A stretch of DNA of 64,000 bases, from NCBI RefSeq assembly GCF_900108365.1, contig NZ_FNWQ01000002.1, positions 248,001 through 312,000 on the forward strand, in the 5' to 3' direction. Shown piece after piece: positions 52,527 to 61,708 of this stretch. The position numbers and the translations under genes are program-made. Numbering within the stretch: the first letter of the stretch is position 1; each line of letters starts with the position of its first letter. The DNA comes from Chryseobacterium culicis (GTDB lineage: Bacteria > Bacteroidota > Bacteroidia > Flavobacteriales > Weeksellaceae). The notes beneath the pieces are model-generated. The model made no database searches and had not been told where the DNA came from. It saw nothing but the letters and a program-made list of their open reading frames with translations.

Positions 52527-55259
52527 ATGGATCTATTTGTTTTAGTGCCAGTTTTTGGTGTCGTAGCTTTGCTTTATACATTTCTTCAGAGCAACTGGGT
52601 CAATAAACAGAATGCCGGAAATGAAAAAATGAAAATCATCAGCGGCCATATTGCAGACGGTGCAATGGCCTTTCTAAAGGCTGAATACAAAATCTTAACG
52701 TACTTCGTTGTTGTGGTTGCTATTTTATTGGCCGTAATGGGATCTACAAACGCCAACTCACACTGGAGTATCGGAATTGCCTTTGTTATAGGAGCTGTTT
52801 TCTCTGCGTCAGCAGGATTCATCGGGATGAAAATCGCTACCAAAGCAAATGTGAGAACTGCTGAAGCCGCCAGAACTTCACTCTCCAAGGCTCTTAAAGT
52901 CTCTTTTACAGGAGGTTCTGTAATGGGAATGGGGGTTGCGGGGCTGGCTGTTCTTGGTTTAGGAGCTTTATTTCTGATCATTAAGCAGATTTTTGCACCG
53001 GAAGCTACAGTAGACTCCCATGAAATGGAAAAAACCATTGAAATTCTTACCGGATTTTCTCTTGGCGCTGAATCCATTGCGCTTTTCGCGAGAGTAGGCG
53101 GCGGTATTTATACAAAAGCTGCAGACGTAGGGGCCGACCTTGTAGGTAAAGTAGAAGCCGGAATTCCCGAGGATGATCCGAGAAACCCTGCTACCATTGC
53201 AGATAACGTAGGAGATAATGTAGGAGACGTTGCGGGAATGGGAGCGGACCTTTTCGGATCTTATGTAGCAACGGTTCTGGCCACTATGGTATTGGGTAGA
53301 GAGACTGTTTCTGATGATGCTTTCGGAGGTTTTGCCCCAATTCTTTTACCAATGCTGATCGCAGGAACAGGAATTATTTTTTCGATGATCGGAACGTTAT
53401 TTGTGAAAATTAATGATAATGAAGGTTCGTCCACTTCCAGTGTTCAGAACGCGTTAAACCTTGGAAACTGGGGAAGCATCGTCATTACGGCCATCGCATC
53501 TTACTTTCTTGTAACGTACATATTACCAGAAAAAATGGTTCTCAGAGGCCATGAATTTACCAAGATGGGAGTGTTCGGAGCCATCATGGTAGGTCTGGTA
53601 GTAGGAACTTTAATGAGTATAATTACGGAATATTACACTGCAATGGGCAAAAGACCTGTTTCCAGTATTGTAAGACAGTCTTCTACCGGCCATGCAACCA
53701 ATATTATCGGCGGACTTTCCGTAGGAATGGAATCTACTTTACTCCCGATTCTTGTCCTTGCAGGAGGGATCTATGGTTCTTACTTATGTGCCGGACTATA
53801 TGGAGTGGCTATTGCTGCCGCAGGAATGATGGCTACTACAGCAATGCAGCTTGCCATTGATGCTTTTGGTCCTATTGCAGACAATGCCGGAGGTATTGCC
53901 GAGATGAGTGAACTTCCTAAAGAAGTACGTGAAAAAACAGATATCCTGGATGCTGTGGGAAATACAACAGCAGCCACAGGTAAAGGATTTGCCATTGCCT
54001 CAGCAGCTTTAACGGCGCTGGCTTTATTTGCTGCATTTGTAGGAATTGCAGGAATTGACGGTATTGATATCTACAGAGCAGATGTTCTTGCAGGGCTGTT
54101 TGTTGGCGGAATGATTCCGTTTATCTTTTCATCGCTGGCCATTACAGCAGTAGGACAGGCGGCTATGGCTATGGTGGAAGAAGTAAGAAGACAGTTTCGT
54201 GAAATTCCGGGAATTCTGGAAGGAAAAGCACAGCCGGAATATGAAAAATGCGTTGCTATTTCAACCGATGCCTCCATCAGAAAAATGATGCTGCCTGGTG
54301 CTATTGCAATCATTTCACCTTTGTTAATAGGATTTATCTTTGGACCGGAAGTATTGGGAGGATTCTTGGCGGGAGCCACCGTTTGTGGGGTTTTGATGGG
54401 AATGTTCCAGAATAATGCAGGAGGAGCCTGGGACAACGCAAAAAAATCATTTGAGAAAGGCGTGGATATCAATGGACAAACGTATTACAAAGGTTCAGAA
54501 CCTCATAAAGCATCTGTAACCGGAGATACCGTGGGAGACCCTTTTAAAGATACATCAGGGCCGTCCATGAATATTCTGATCAAGTTGATGTCCATCGTTT
54601 CCTTAGTGATTGCACCTACTTTGGCCGTTTTACACAAAGATAAAATAGAAGCGAACAGACAGGCAAAAATTGAAAGTCTTACTGGGATTTCAGGTGCTGT
54701 AACAGGTGTGAGTGGAGATACAAAAACAATTATTGCCGTTCCGGGAGAAATAAAAGGCCACCTTAATGAAAACGGAGATTTTGTATATGAAACAGGAAAT
54801 ATTCAGAAAATAAAACTGAACGGAGGAAAAACAATTGCCATTGGAGACGGAAGTCAGCTTTACCAACTTTATAATGCAGTTAAGCAAAAAGATAAATCTG
54901 CTTTGGATCCGAATAAATGGTATACCATTGAAAATCTATATTTTGAAACAGGTTCAAGTGATCTTAAAGCAGAATCTGCTCTTCAGCTGAATACGCTGGC
55001 TGAGATATTAAATGCCTATCCTGATCTCAAAATAAAGCTTGGCGGCTATACAGATAACAGCGGTAACGAAGACAGTAATCTTAAATTGTCCAATTTGAGA
55101 GCACAGACAGCAAAATTGAAATTGCTTGAGCTGGGTATTGCGTCAGACAGAATAGAAGCCGAAGGATACGGTTCGCAGCATCCTGTATGTGAAGCAAATG
55201 ATACTGACGAATGCAAAGCAAAAAACAGAAGAATTGATGTAAGAGTACTCGCTCTTTAA
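52527..55259 (+). CDS. hppA: Membrane-bound proton/sodium pyrophosphatase fused to an OmpA domain
   Basis: A 910-residue protein. Residues about 1-705 are a complete membrane pyrophosphatase of about 16 helices: the PPi site begins at D200-VGAD204 with [27 protein letters not shown], and the ion/potassium site is G478-NTTAATG485, with A482/G485 (Ala rather than Lys) that is the K+-dependent form. An approximately 95-residue linker follows, then an OmpA-like peptidoglycan-binding domain (about 800-910) with [25 protein letters not shown] and NRRIDVRV. Since mPPase C-termini face the exoplasm, the OmpA domain would be periplasmic and anchor the pump to peptidoglycan. Terminated downstream. Confidence 0.95.
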   Translation: MDLFVLVPVFGVVALLYTFLQSNWVNKQNAGNEKMKIISGHIADGAMAFLKAEYKILTYFVVVVAILLAVMGSTNANSHWSIGIAFVIGAVFSASAGFIGMKIATKANVRTAEAARTSLSKALKVSFTGGSVMGMGVAGLAVLGLGALFLIIKQIFAPEATVDSHEMEKTIEILTGFSLGAESIALFARVGGGIYTKAADVGADLVGKVEAGIPEDDPRNPATIADNVGDNVGDVAGMGADLFGSYVATVLATMVLGRETVSDDAFGGFAPILLPMLIAGTGIIFSMIGTLFVKINDNEGSSTSSVQNALNLGNWGSIVITAIASYFLVTYILPEKMVLRGHEFTKMGVFGAIMVGLVVGTLMSIITEYYTAMGKRPVSSIVRQSSTGHATNIIGGLSVGMESTLLPILVLAGGIYGSYLCAGLYGVAIAAAGMMATTAMQLAIDAFGPIADNAGGIAEMSELPKEVREKTDILDAVGNTTAATGKGFAIASAALTALALFAAFVGIAGIDGIDIYRADVLAGLFVGGMIPFIFSSLAITAVGQAAMAMVEEVRRQFREIPGILEGKAQPEYEKCVAISTDASIRKMMLPGAIAIISPLLIGFIFGPEVLGGFLAGATVCGVLMGMFQNNAGGAWDNAKKSFEKGVDINGQTYYKGSEPHKASVTGDTVGDPFKDTSGPSMNILIKLMSIVSLVIAPTLAVLHKDKIEANRQAKIESLTGISGAVTGVSGDTKTIIAVPGEIKGHLNENGDFVYETGNIQKIKLNGGKTIAIGDGSQLYQLYNAVKQKDKSALDPNKWYTIENLYFETGSSDLKAESALQLNTLAEILNAYPDLKIKLGGYTDNSGNEDSNLKLSNLRAQTAKLKLLELGIASDRIEAEGYGSQHPVCEANDTDECKAKNRRIDVRVLAL

Positions 55260-55280
55260 AATCAATCAAAAAATACTAGA

Positions 55281-55307
55281 AAAGCATCGCCCTGGCGGTG
55301 CTTTTTT
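55281..55307 (+). terminator. hppA terminator
   Basis: A stem (AAAGCATCGCC / GGCGGTGCTTT with one G-T pair) followed by TTTTTT. Confidence 0.8.
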
Positions 55308-55404
55308 ATTGATTATCCTTAAAAATAAAACCTGCACAAATAAAATATCCATAATCATCTGTGAAAATCTGTGCGGTCTGTGGGGAAAAACAACAGCAGA
55401 AACA

Positions 55405-56544
55405 TCAAAGATTCCTTTTCAAATGCTCCAGAGCCTGAATAATCAGCTCATCTTTCTTCGCAAAACTAAACCTTATATAATCAGAATTGTTTTTTGAATG
55501 ATAAAAGGCAGAAAGAGGAAGGCATGAAACTTTTTTCTCAATCGTAAGCCATTTTGAAAATTCCACATCTGTCATTGTTTTAGAAATATTCCTGAAATTA
55601 ACAATCTGAAAAACACTCCCTTCCGATTTCTGTTCTACCTGTAAAGGCGTTTCTTTAATCAACTCATTAAAAATATCCCTCTTTTGCTGCATGAGCCTTT
55701 TGTTAATTACCGGATCAAATAAATCAAGATACTTAGCGATTGCATACTGTGCCGGAGCGTTTGCGCTGTAAGAAATATACTGCTGATGACACTGGAATTT
55801 TGCTGTTAAAGTTTCAGAAGCAAGCATATAGCTCACTTTCCATCCGGAAGTATGAAACATTTTTCCAAAAGAAAAAATACAGAAAGTCTTTTCCCTGAGT
55901 TCAGGATGAATAAAAGAACTGTAATGTTCTGCCTCATCATAGCAGTACGTGTCATATATTTCTTCGGAAATCAGATAAATATCTCGGTCTTTAATCAGTT
56001 CATAAAGTTGATGCCAGTCTTCCTTTTTCCATATTTTTCCCGTCGGATTCTGAGGAGAATTGATAATAACAGCTTTGGTTTTTTCACTTATGCAGCTTTT
56101 GAAAACTTCCCAGTTGATGGCAAAATCTGCTTCTAGATCATAATAAACCGGAATCCCGCCATTCATTACGACTGCAGGAGCATAAGTATAATAAGAAGGC
56201 TGGATGATAATTACTTCATCACTCTGATTAAGAATTGATTTCAGGGAAGTATATAAAGCAAAGGTTGCACAGGGAACCACTGTAATTTCTTTATGGGTAA
56301 CAGAAATGCTGTTTGCCCGTTTGGCATTGAAACGTATGATGCTTTCAATCAGCAGGGGATTACCGGCAAGCGGTTCGTAGTGATGGGTGCCGTTGTCAGC
56401 AGCTTCCTTTAAAAATACAGTAAGACGTTCATCAATATCAAAATCCGGAAGACCCAGAGAAAGATCAAAGCTTCCGTGCCTGGCTGCCAGTTCGGACATT
56501 TCCGTGAAAAAGGAATAATGAGTAAATCCGTAAATTTTATCCAC
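55405..56544 (-). CDS. PLP aminotransferase, class I/II (methionine/KAT type)
   Basis: A 379-residue cytosolic enzyme. The PLP lysine is K228 in SFGKMFHTSGWK; INSPQNPTGKIWKKED, EIYDTYCYDEAEH and IRFSFAKKDELI are family landmarks. The group includes methionine and kynurenine/cysteine-conjugate aminotransferases, and substrate cannot be read further. The start is an unusual GTG at 56544, supported by a TAG stop directly upstream in frame and a consensus -7 box 18 bp before it. Confidence 0.88.
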   Translation of the reverse strand: MDKIYGFTHYSFFTEMSELAARHGSFDLSLGLPDFDIDERLTVFLKEAADNGTHHYEPLAGNPLLIESIIRFNAKRANSISVTHKEITVVPCATFALYTSLKSILNQSDEVIIIQPSYYTYAPAVVMNGGIPVYYDLEADFAINWEVFKSCISEKTKAVIINSPQNPTGKIWKKEDWHQLYELIKDRDIYLISEEIYDTYCYDEAEHYSSFIHPELREKTFCIFSFGKMFHTSGWKVSYMLASETLTAKFQCHQQYISYSANAPAQYAIAKYLDLFDPVINKRLMQQKRDIFNELIKETPLQVEQKSEGSVFQIVNFRNISKTMTDVEFSKWLTIEKKVSCLPLSAFYHSKNNSDYIRFSFAKKDELIIQALEHLKRNL

Positions 56545-56561
56545 CTATTTTGTATTTTAAT

Positions 56562-56569
56562 CAAATATA
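56562..56569 (-). promoter_or_regulatory. -7 box (TATATTTG) of the aminotransferase; supports GTG start
   Basis: A consensus box 18 bp upstream of the GTG at 56544, leaving a leader of about 10-12 nt. Confidence 0.5.
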
Positions 56570-56701
56570 ATAAAAATTCAATATCATATTTAATTTAAAA
56601 TTAACAAATTGTTAGATTTGTTATGGATTTCACTTTGTGTTGTTGGTTGTAATGATGCTGCTATTCAATAAAATTTGTTATTTTTAAGAAATTTATTCTT
56701 T

Positions 56702-57742
56702 ATGAAAAAAATACTTATCCCGTTATTGGCCATGGCTGTGATGACCAGTTGTGGAACGGCAAACATATCCAATGGAAATACTTCCCATCCTGTATCTACC
56801 AAGCACAGTAAAGCATTTAACAATGCCTATAAAGAGATCAACGCAGCAGATTTAAAGAAAAATCTGTACGTGATTGCGGCAGATGATATGGAAGGACGTG
56901 ATACAGGAAGCAAAGGACAGAAGAAAGCGGGTGAGTATATGATCAATTACTATAAAAATCTTGGTATTTCCGCACCTAAAGCCTTAGGATCGTATTATCA
57001 GAAAGTACCCTCTGAATTTATGAAGCAGAGAGGAGGAGGCAATCTTCCTGACTCCGAAAACATATTGGCTTTCATCGAAGGAAGCGAAAAACCAGATGAA
57101 ATTGTTGTAGTTTCTGCACACTATGACCACGTAGGAACAAAGAATGGAGTAGTCTACAACGGAGCAGATGATGACGGAAGCGGAACTGTAGCTGTAATGG
57201 AAATTGCCAAAGCTTTCCAGCAGGCTAAAAAAGCAGGAAAAGGACCTAAAAGATCTATTCTGTTTCTCCATGTCACAGGGGAAGAGCACGGTTTGTTTGG
57301 TTCAGAGTACTATTCCGAACATCCTGTTTTCCCATTAGCCAATACAGTTGTGGATCTTAATATTGATATGATCGGACGAGATGATCCAGCCAACAGAGGA
57401 AAGCAATACGTATATGTAATTGGTTCTGAGATGTTAAGCTCCCAGCTTAAAGTAATTAACAAAGCCGCTAACAAAAGAACCAACAACCTTGAGCTTAATT
57501 ATAAATATGATGATCTGAATGACCCTGAACAATTGTACTACCGTTCGGATCACTATAATTTTGCCAAGCATAACATTCCTGTAGCTTTTTTCTTTGATGG
57601 GATTCATGAAGATTATCACAAGCCAGGCGACGACCCTGAAAAGATTGATTATCAGCTCCTGGAAAAAAGAACGCAGCTTATCTTTACTACAGCCTGGGAT
57701 ATTGCCAACAGAGAAGAAAGAATTGTTGTGGACAGAAAATAA
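56702..57742 (+). CDS. M28-family metallopeptidase lipoprotein
   Basis: A 346-residue protein starting MKKILIPLLAMAVMTSCGTA, a lipoprotein signal with MTSC lipobox (the upstream in-frame start at 56675 adds a non-signal stretch). The M28 di-zinc site is recognised by SAHYDHVG (His), GADDDGSGTVAVMEIAKAFQ (bridging Asp and following), HVTGEEHGLFGSEYY (Glu-Glu) and DMIGRDD, with a late His in DYHKPGDD. It probably releases N-terminal amino acids from peptides outside the cytosol. Confidence 0.9.
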   Translation: MKKILIPLLAMAVMTSCGTANISNGNTSHPVSTKHSKAFNNAYKEINAADLKKNLYVIAADDMEGRDTGSKGQKKAGEYMINYYKNLGISAPKALGSYYQKVPSEFMKQRGGGNLPDSENILAFIEGSEKPDEIVVVSAHYDHVGTKNGVVYNGADDDGSGTVAVMEIAKAFQQAKKAGKGPKRSILFLHVTGEEHGLFGSEYYSEHPVFPLANTVVDLNIDMIGRDDPANRGKQYVYVIGSEMLSSQLKVINKAANKRTNNLELNYKYDDLNDPEQLYYRSDHYNFAKHNIPVAFFFDGIHEDYHKPGDDPEKIDYQLLEKRTQLIFTTAWDIANREERIVVDRK

Positions 57743-57847
57743 TCAACGGTTTTATTGGGGCTGGCCTGATCCTTAACAGGTTTTTAATCCCCGATAAGGA
57801 TTAAGTGAATTTAACAGAAGCCCCAAAAATTGATAAAACAGAAGATA

Positions 57848-58222
57848 ATGAAACCAAAACTGAAATCCATCAGACCATTTATCGGCGCAAAGAATTTTGA
57901 AATCAGCAGAAACTTTTACAGGGATCTGGGATTTGAAGAAGTTATTCTCGAACCTAAATTATCACTTTTTACCCGTGAAGAAATTGGCTTTTATCTCCAG
58001 GATTATTACACAAAAGATTGGGTTGACAATACCATGGTATTTATGGAAGTTGCAGATACTGATGAATTCTGGAAAGAACTTTTGTCTTTAGAACTTACGG
58101 ATAAATACGAAAATGTAAGACTTACTCCTGTAAGAAAGATGGATTGGGGAAAAGAATGTTTTGTTCATGATCCATCCGGAATTTTGTGGCATTTCGGTGA
58201 GTTTTTTAAAAGAACTATATGA
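57848..58222 (+). CDS. VOC/glyoxalase-bleomycin resistance-like protein
   Basis: A 124-residue cytosolic protein starting MKPKLKSIRPFIGAKNFE; the TTG at 57830 is a less likely start. The paired beta-alpha-beta-beta-beta repeats include NFYRDLGFEEVILEPKLSLF and CFVHDPSGILWHFGE, the vicinal-oxygen-chelate fold with a late His-Glu metal pair. The activity is unknown. Its stop overlaps the next gene's start by four bases (ATGA). Confidence 0.82.
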   Translation: MKPKLKSIRPFIGAKNFEISRNFYRDLGFEEVILEPKLSLFTREEIGFYLQDYYTKDWVDNTMVFMEVADTDEFWKELLSLELTDKYENVRLTPVRKMDWGKECFVHDPSGILWHFGEFFKRTI

Positions 58223-58719
58223 TTTACGCGTTTGATACCTATTATTATGAAGATTATGCTAATACCGTGTGTATTGCATTTGAGGACTGGTCATCTGAAA
58301 ATGAAGTGGAAACTTTTATAGAGCAGATTCCCGTGAGTTCAGAATATGAAAGCGGAGCTTTTTATAAGAGAGAATTACCCTGTATCGTAAGCCTGCTGAA
58401 GAAAATTACTTTAAGGCCCGGAGATATCATTGTTGTTGATGGTTATGTTACTTTAGATAATGACGGGAAAATTGGTTTGGGAGGACACCTTTATACTGAA
58501 TTGGAAGAAAAGTATCCTATCGTCGGGATTGCCAAAAATGAATTCACAACGCCGGATTCCCAGCGCAGAAGGGTATTGCGTGGAGAAAGTAAAACACCGC
58601 TTTTTGTTACAGCAAAAGGAATGAATGTAGATGAAATTCAGCTAAAAGTTGAACAGATGCATGGCAGTTACAGAATTCCTACGCTCCTGAAAAAATTAGA
58701 TCAGTTAAGCAGGGCATAA
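58219..58719 (+). CDS. Endonuclease V-like protein
   Basis: A 166-residue cytosolic protein matching the endonuclease V/Nfi fold: D in YAFDTYYY, RELPCIVSLLKKI (Glu), VVDGYVTLDNDGKIGLGGHL (Asp) and VGIAKNEF. In canonical Nfi, D35, E89 and D110 bind Mg for cleavage near deaminated bases. Here the protein is shorter at the N-terminus, and the VDGY(V) segment replaces the usual VDG-G/H, so activity may differ. It is translationally coupled to the VOC gene. Confidence 0.72.
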   Translation: MIYAFDTYYYEDYANTVCIAFEDWSSENEVETFIEQIPVSSEYESGAFYKRELPCIVSLLKKITLRPGDIIVVDGYVTLDNDGKIGLGGHLYTELEEKYPIVGIAKNEFTTPDSQRRRVLRGESKTPLFVTAKGMNVDEIQLKVEQMHGSYRIPTLLKKLDQLSRA

Positions 58720-58725
58720 ATTAAA

Positions 58726-58757
58726 AAATCTTACCGCTCCGGTAAGATTTTTTTTTA
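58726..58757 (+). terminator. Terminator after the endonuclease V-like gene
   Basis: An 11-bp perfect stem (AAATCTTACCG / CGGTAAGATTT, CTC loop) followed by a long T run. Confidence 0.85.
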
Positions 58758-58761
58758 CTTT

Positions 58762-58781
58762 AATATACCGATTGGTATATT
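58762..58781. promoter_or_regulatory. Operator 1 of the thiolase gene
   Basis: AATATACCGATTGGTATATT is a near-perfect palindrome (AATATACC / GGTATATT). It overlaps the -33 region of the promoter box at 58787-58794. The style is that of TetR-family operators. Confidence 0.75.
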
Positions 58782-58786
58782 TTGTT

Positions 58787-58794
58787 TATCTTTG
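58787..58794 (+). promoter_or_regulatory. Thiolase promoter -7 box (TATCTTTG)
   Basis: A consensus box between two matching operators, giving a leader of about 70 nt before the ATG at 58871. Confidence 0.55.
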
Positions 58795-58835
58795 TTGTAT
58801 CCCCGAAGAAATAGAAGGGATTTTTTTTAATTAAA

Positions 58836-58855
58836 AATATACTGATCGGTATATT
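58836..58855. promoter_or_regulatory. Operator 2 of the thiolase gene
   Basis: AATATACTGATCGGTATATT matches operator 1 at 17 of 20 positions; it lies in the predicted leader. The centres of the two sites are 74 bp apart, about seven helical turns. Confidence 0.75.
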
Positions 58856-58870
58856 GTAAAACAGAAAACT

Positions 58871-60046
58871 ATGAAAGAAGTATTTATAGTAGCAGCTAAG
58901 CGCACTCCTGTTGGTGGTTTCATGGGAAGCCTTTCCGCATTTACAGCACCTCAGCTGGGTGCTCTTGCCATTCGGAATGCTTATGAAGGCATTGCTCTTT
59001 CCCCGGAGCATATAGACAGTGTGTATATGGGAAATGTACTGAGTGCAGGGCTTGGACAGTCACCGGCAAGACAGGCTGCGATTTTTGCTGATATTCCGGT
59101 TGATAAAGACGCTTCAACCATCAACAAAGTCTGTGCATCCGGTATGAAATCAGCAATGATCGGAGCTCAGCAGATTCAGCTTGGGTGGGAAGATATTGTC
59201 ATGACCGGAGGAATGGAAAGCATGAGCAATGTTCCTCATTATGTAAAGCTCCGCCAGGGAAATAAGCTGGGAGATACTAACCTCACCGATGGATTGATTA
59301 AAGACGGGCTATGGGATGTTTATAATGATTTCCACATGGGAAGCGCAGCCGAATTGGGAGTGAAAAAATATGGACTTACCAGACAGGAGCTTGATGATTA
59401 CGCTTTGTTTTCCTACCAGAGAGCTCAGGACGCAGCCAAAAATGGTAAATTCAATAGTGAAGTAATCGAGGTAAAGACCCAAAAGAAAAAAGAAATTACA
59501 ATTGTTGACAGAGACGAAGATATTGACAAACTGATCCCGGAGAAAATTTCTCTGCTGAAACCTGCATTTGAGGCAGACGGAACTCTTACAGCCGGCAACT
59601 CCAGTAATCTCAATGACGGGGCAGCAGCTATACTATTAGCATCGTCTGAAGCTTTGGAACGTCATAATCTTAAGCCTCTGGCCAGAATAGCTGCCTATGC
59701 AGATGCAGCCCAGTCACCGGAATGGTTTACGACTTCACCTTCCATAGCGATTGAAAAACTGTTAAAACAAACTGGTCTTAAACTGACTGATATAGACTTT
59801 TTCGAAATTAATGAAGCGTATTCCTCTGTGATCTTATCCAATCAGAAAATTCTGGGCTATGATATCAGCAAGGTAAATGTGTACGGAGGAGCCGTTGCAC
59901 TGGGCCATCCGATTGGTGCTTCAGGTGCCAGAATTATAACCACTTTAGTGAATGTTTTGCGCGAGGAAAAAGGAAGATTTGGAATTGCCGCCATCTGTAA
60001 TGGAGGAGGAGGTGCTTCTGCAGTTCTTATCGAAAATGTAAGCTGA
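58871..60046 (+). CDS. Acetyl-CoA C-acetyltransferase (thiolase)
   Basis: A 391-residue cytosolic tetrameric thiolase. The nucleophile is C88 (INKVCASGMKSAM), with H346 (GHPIGASGAR) and C376 (ICNGGGGAS) completing the active site. NEAYSSVI and GGMESMS are typical. It condenses or cleaves acetoacetyl-CoA, either in beta-oxidation or in acetoacetate/butyrate metabolism. Its promoter is flanked by two operators, so it is probably repressed by a TetR-type regulator that responds to acyl-CoA or a related signal. No partner dehydrogenase is adjacent. Confidence 0.93.
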   Translation: MKEVFIVAAKRTPVGGFMGSLSAFTAPQLGALAIRNAYEGIALSPEHIDSVYMGNVLSAGLGQSPARQAAIFADIPVDKDASTINKVCASGMKSAMIGAQQIQLGWEDIVMTGGMESMSNVPHYVKLRQGNKLGDTNLTDGLIKDGLWDVYNDFHMGSAAELGVKKYGLTRQELDDYALFSYQRAQDAAKNGKFNSEVIEVKTQKKKEITIVDRDEDIDKLIPEKISLLKPAFEADGTLTAGNSSNLNDGAAAILLASSEALERHNLKPLARIAAYADAAQSPEWFTTSPSIAIEKLLKQTGLKLTDIDFFEINEAYSSVILSNQKILGYDISKVNVYGGAVALGHPIGASGARIITTLVNVLREEKGRFGIAAICNGGGGASAVLIENVS

Positions 60047-60087
60047 AAAGATAAAATACCTTAGATTTCAATGATGATAATAAAAAG

Positions 60088-60124
60088 ATCTTTCTTAAAG
60101 GTAAAATTTTGAGAAGGATCTTTT
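60088..60124 (+). terminator. Weak terminator after the thiolase gene
   Basis: A hairpin with arms AAAAGATC-TTTCT and AGAAG-GATCTTTT and a long loop; weaker than the others in the window. Confidence 0.4.
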
Positions 60125-60255
60125 ATCGTATAACAGATTGATTATCTACTCTTCAATCAAATTATTTGATGCTTATTTAAAAGTTCGTAAGTGTCTATTT
60201 TTGCTAAACTGACAAATGTCATCACTGTGTTATTTTTATTCATTCTAAATAAATA

Positions 60256-60263
60256 TAAATTTG
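60256..60263 (+). promoter_or_regulatory. -7 box (TAAATTTG) of the GEVED protein
   Basis: A consensus box 23 bp before the ATG at 60286. Confidence 0.45.
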
Positions 60264-60285
60264 TCTCAAGAAATTTAATGAAGAA

Positions 60286-61596
60286 ATGAAAAAAATAACT
60301 ACTCTTTCAGGTCTTGTACTGGCCTCGCTGATCAATGCACAGCTCCAATATTGTACACCCGCTTTTCAGTATGGAGCAGACAGCAACATGATCAGTAACG
60401 TAACTTTCAGTACTATTAATAATACATCTTCCGTTCAATCCGGAAATGCGCAAATTTATGAGAATTTTACGGCAATATCTACAGATCTGCAACCGGGAAG
60501 CTCTTATCCGATATCGGTGAAAGGCCCTTCCAGCACATTTCCAAGTGATGTAGTTGTTTATATAGATTTTAATCAAAATGGAAATTTTGACGATGCGGGA
60601 GAAAGCTTTTCCATCGGAAGGCTGGAAGCCGCCAACCCAGCCAATGCTTTTACAATAAGCAATACGATAACAATTCCTGCCAATGCAGCGAATGGAAGTA
60701 CAAGAATGAGGGTTCTTAAAAATACCAATGTTCAGGCTTATTCCAATCCTTCTGCAGCTAATTCTATCAGTTCAGCCTGCGATACGGGCTTAAGAGCAGG
60801 ACAGGCAGAAGATTACACGGTCAATATCATTGGAAATTCCGCCAATTTTCCCGCTCCTTACTGTGGTACTGAAAATATTACGAGTCTTACTGTAAGCGAA
60901 ATAAGCACTGTCGAATTTGCAGGAACCGTTAAAAACAGCGTGCTTGACGGGAACTCTGATGTTCTTGAAAATTTTACGGCAACTGTTTTCAATGTAAACC
61001 GCGGAAATACCTATCCGATAACAGTCACAGGAGGAACCCATGGCCAGGCGACTGTATCAGCCTATGCTTATATTGATTTAAACCATAATAATCAGTTTGA
61101 TGCTGATGAGATATTTAACCTGGGCTATCTGGATAATTCCAATCCGGTTCCTGGCCAGCAGTCCGGAGTTACCACAGGTAATATTACCATTCCCGCTGGA
61201 GCTAAGCTTGGGAACACCCGTTTCAGACTTGTAAAAGCGTATGAATCCAATTCATGGATGGGGACTTTGGAGAATCTTCCGTGCCCTTCAGGGTGGTTTA
61301 TTGGCCAGGTGGAAGATTATACCGTTGCAATTCAGCCTGAAAATCTTTCAACGTCAGAAGTTTTCAAAAACAGTTCAACCAACGTTCAGCTATATCCGAA
61401 TCCTACATCAAATTCCTTCACAATCAAGATGAAAGAGCCATTGGAAAAATATGAGATTTACAATATGTCTGGACAAAAAATGCTGGAAGGTAATTCTATG
61501 GAAGTCTCTGTGGACCGTTTTGCTCCGGGAACTTATCTGATTAAAATTAAGACTGAAAATCAGAAGGTTACTACAGAAAAAATTATTAAAAAATAG
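60286..61596 (+). CDS. Secreted protein with two GEVED domains and T9SS sorting domain
   Basis: A 436-residue secreted protein. Signal peptide MKKITTLSGLVLASLINAQ. Two GEVED-type beta domains of about 160 residues (residues 20-190 and 200-350) end in GQAEDYTVNI and GQVEDYTVAI; both contain YIDFNQNGNFDDAGE or YIDLNHNNQFDADE, calcium-type DxNxNGxFD loops. The C-terminal 75 residues start NVQLYPNPTSNSFTIKM, the type-A T9SS sorting signal. Such proteins are surface-attached or released adhesin or enzyme-associated factors. Confidence 0.9.
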   Translation: MKKITTLSGLVLASLINAQLQYCTPAFQYGADSNMISNVTFSTINNTSSVQSGNAQIYENFTAISTDLQPGSSYPISVKGPSSTFPSDVVVYIDFNQNGNFDDAGESFSIGRLEAANPANAFTISNTITIPANAANGSTRMRVLKNTNVQAYSNPSAANSISSACDTGLRAGQAEDYTVNIIGNSANFPAPYCGTENITSLTVSEISTVEFAGTVKNSVLDGNSDVLENFTATVFNVNRGNTYPITVTGGTHGQATVSAYAYIDLNHNNQFDADEIFNLGYLDNSNPVPGQQSGVTTGNITIPAGAKLGNTRFRLVKAYESNSWMGTLENLPCPSGWFIGQVEDYTVAIQPENLSTSEVFKNSSTNVQLYPNPTSNSFTIKMKEPLEKYEIYNMSGQKMLEGNSMEVSVDRFAPGTYLIKIKTENQKVTTEKIIKK

Positions 61597-61642
61597 ACAC
61601 ATCATATCTAAATCATATCCATATCAATTTTTGTTTTTTAAT

Positions 61643-61672
61643 CGACAGGTCATTTTACCTGTCGGTTTTTTT
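61643..61672 (+). terminator. Terminator after the GEVED gene
   Basis: An 8-bp perfect stem (CGACAGGT / ACCTGTCG) followed by eight T. Confidence 0.8.
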
Positions 61673-61708
61673 TGGGTAGAAACGTTACAATTTTTCAAAG
61701 ATTGCGAT

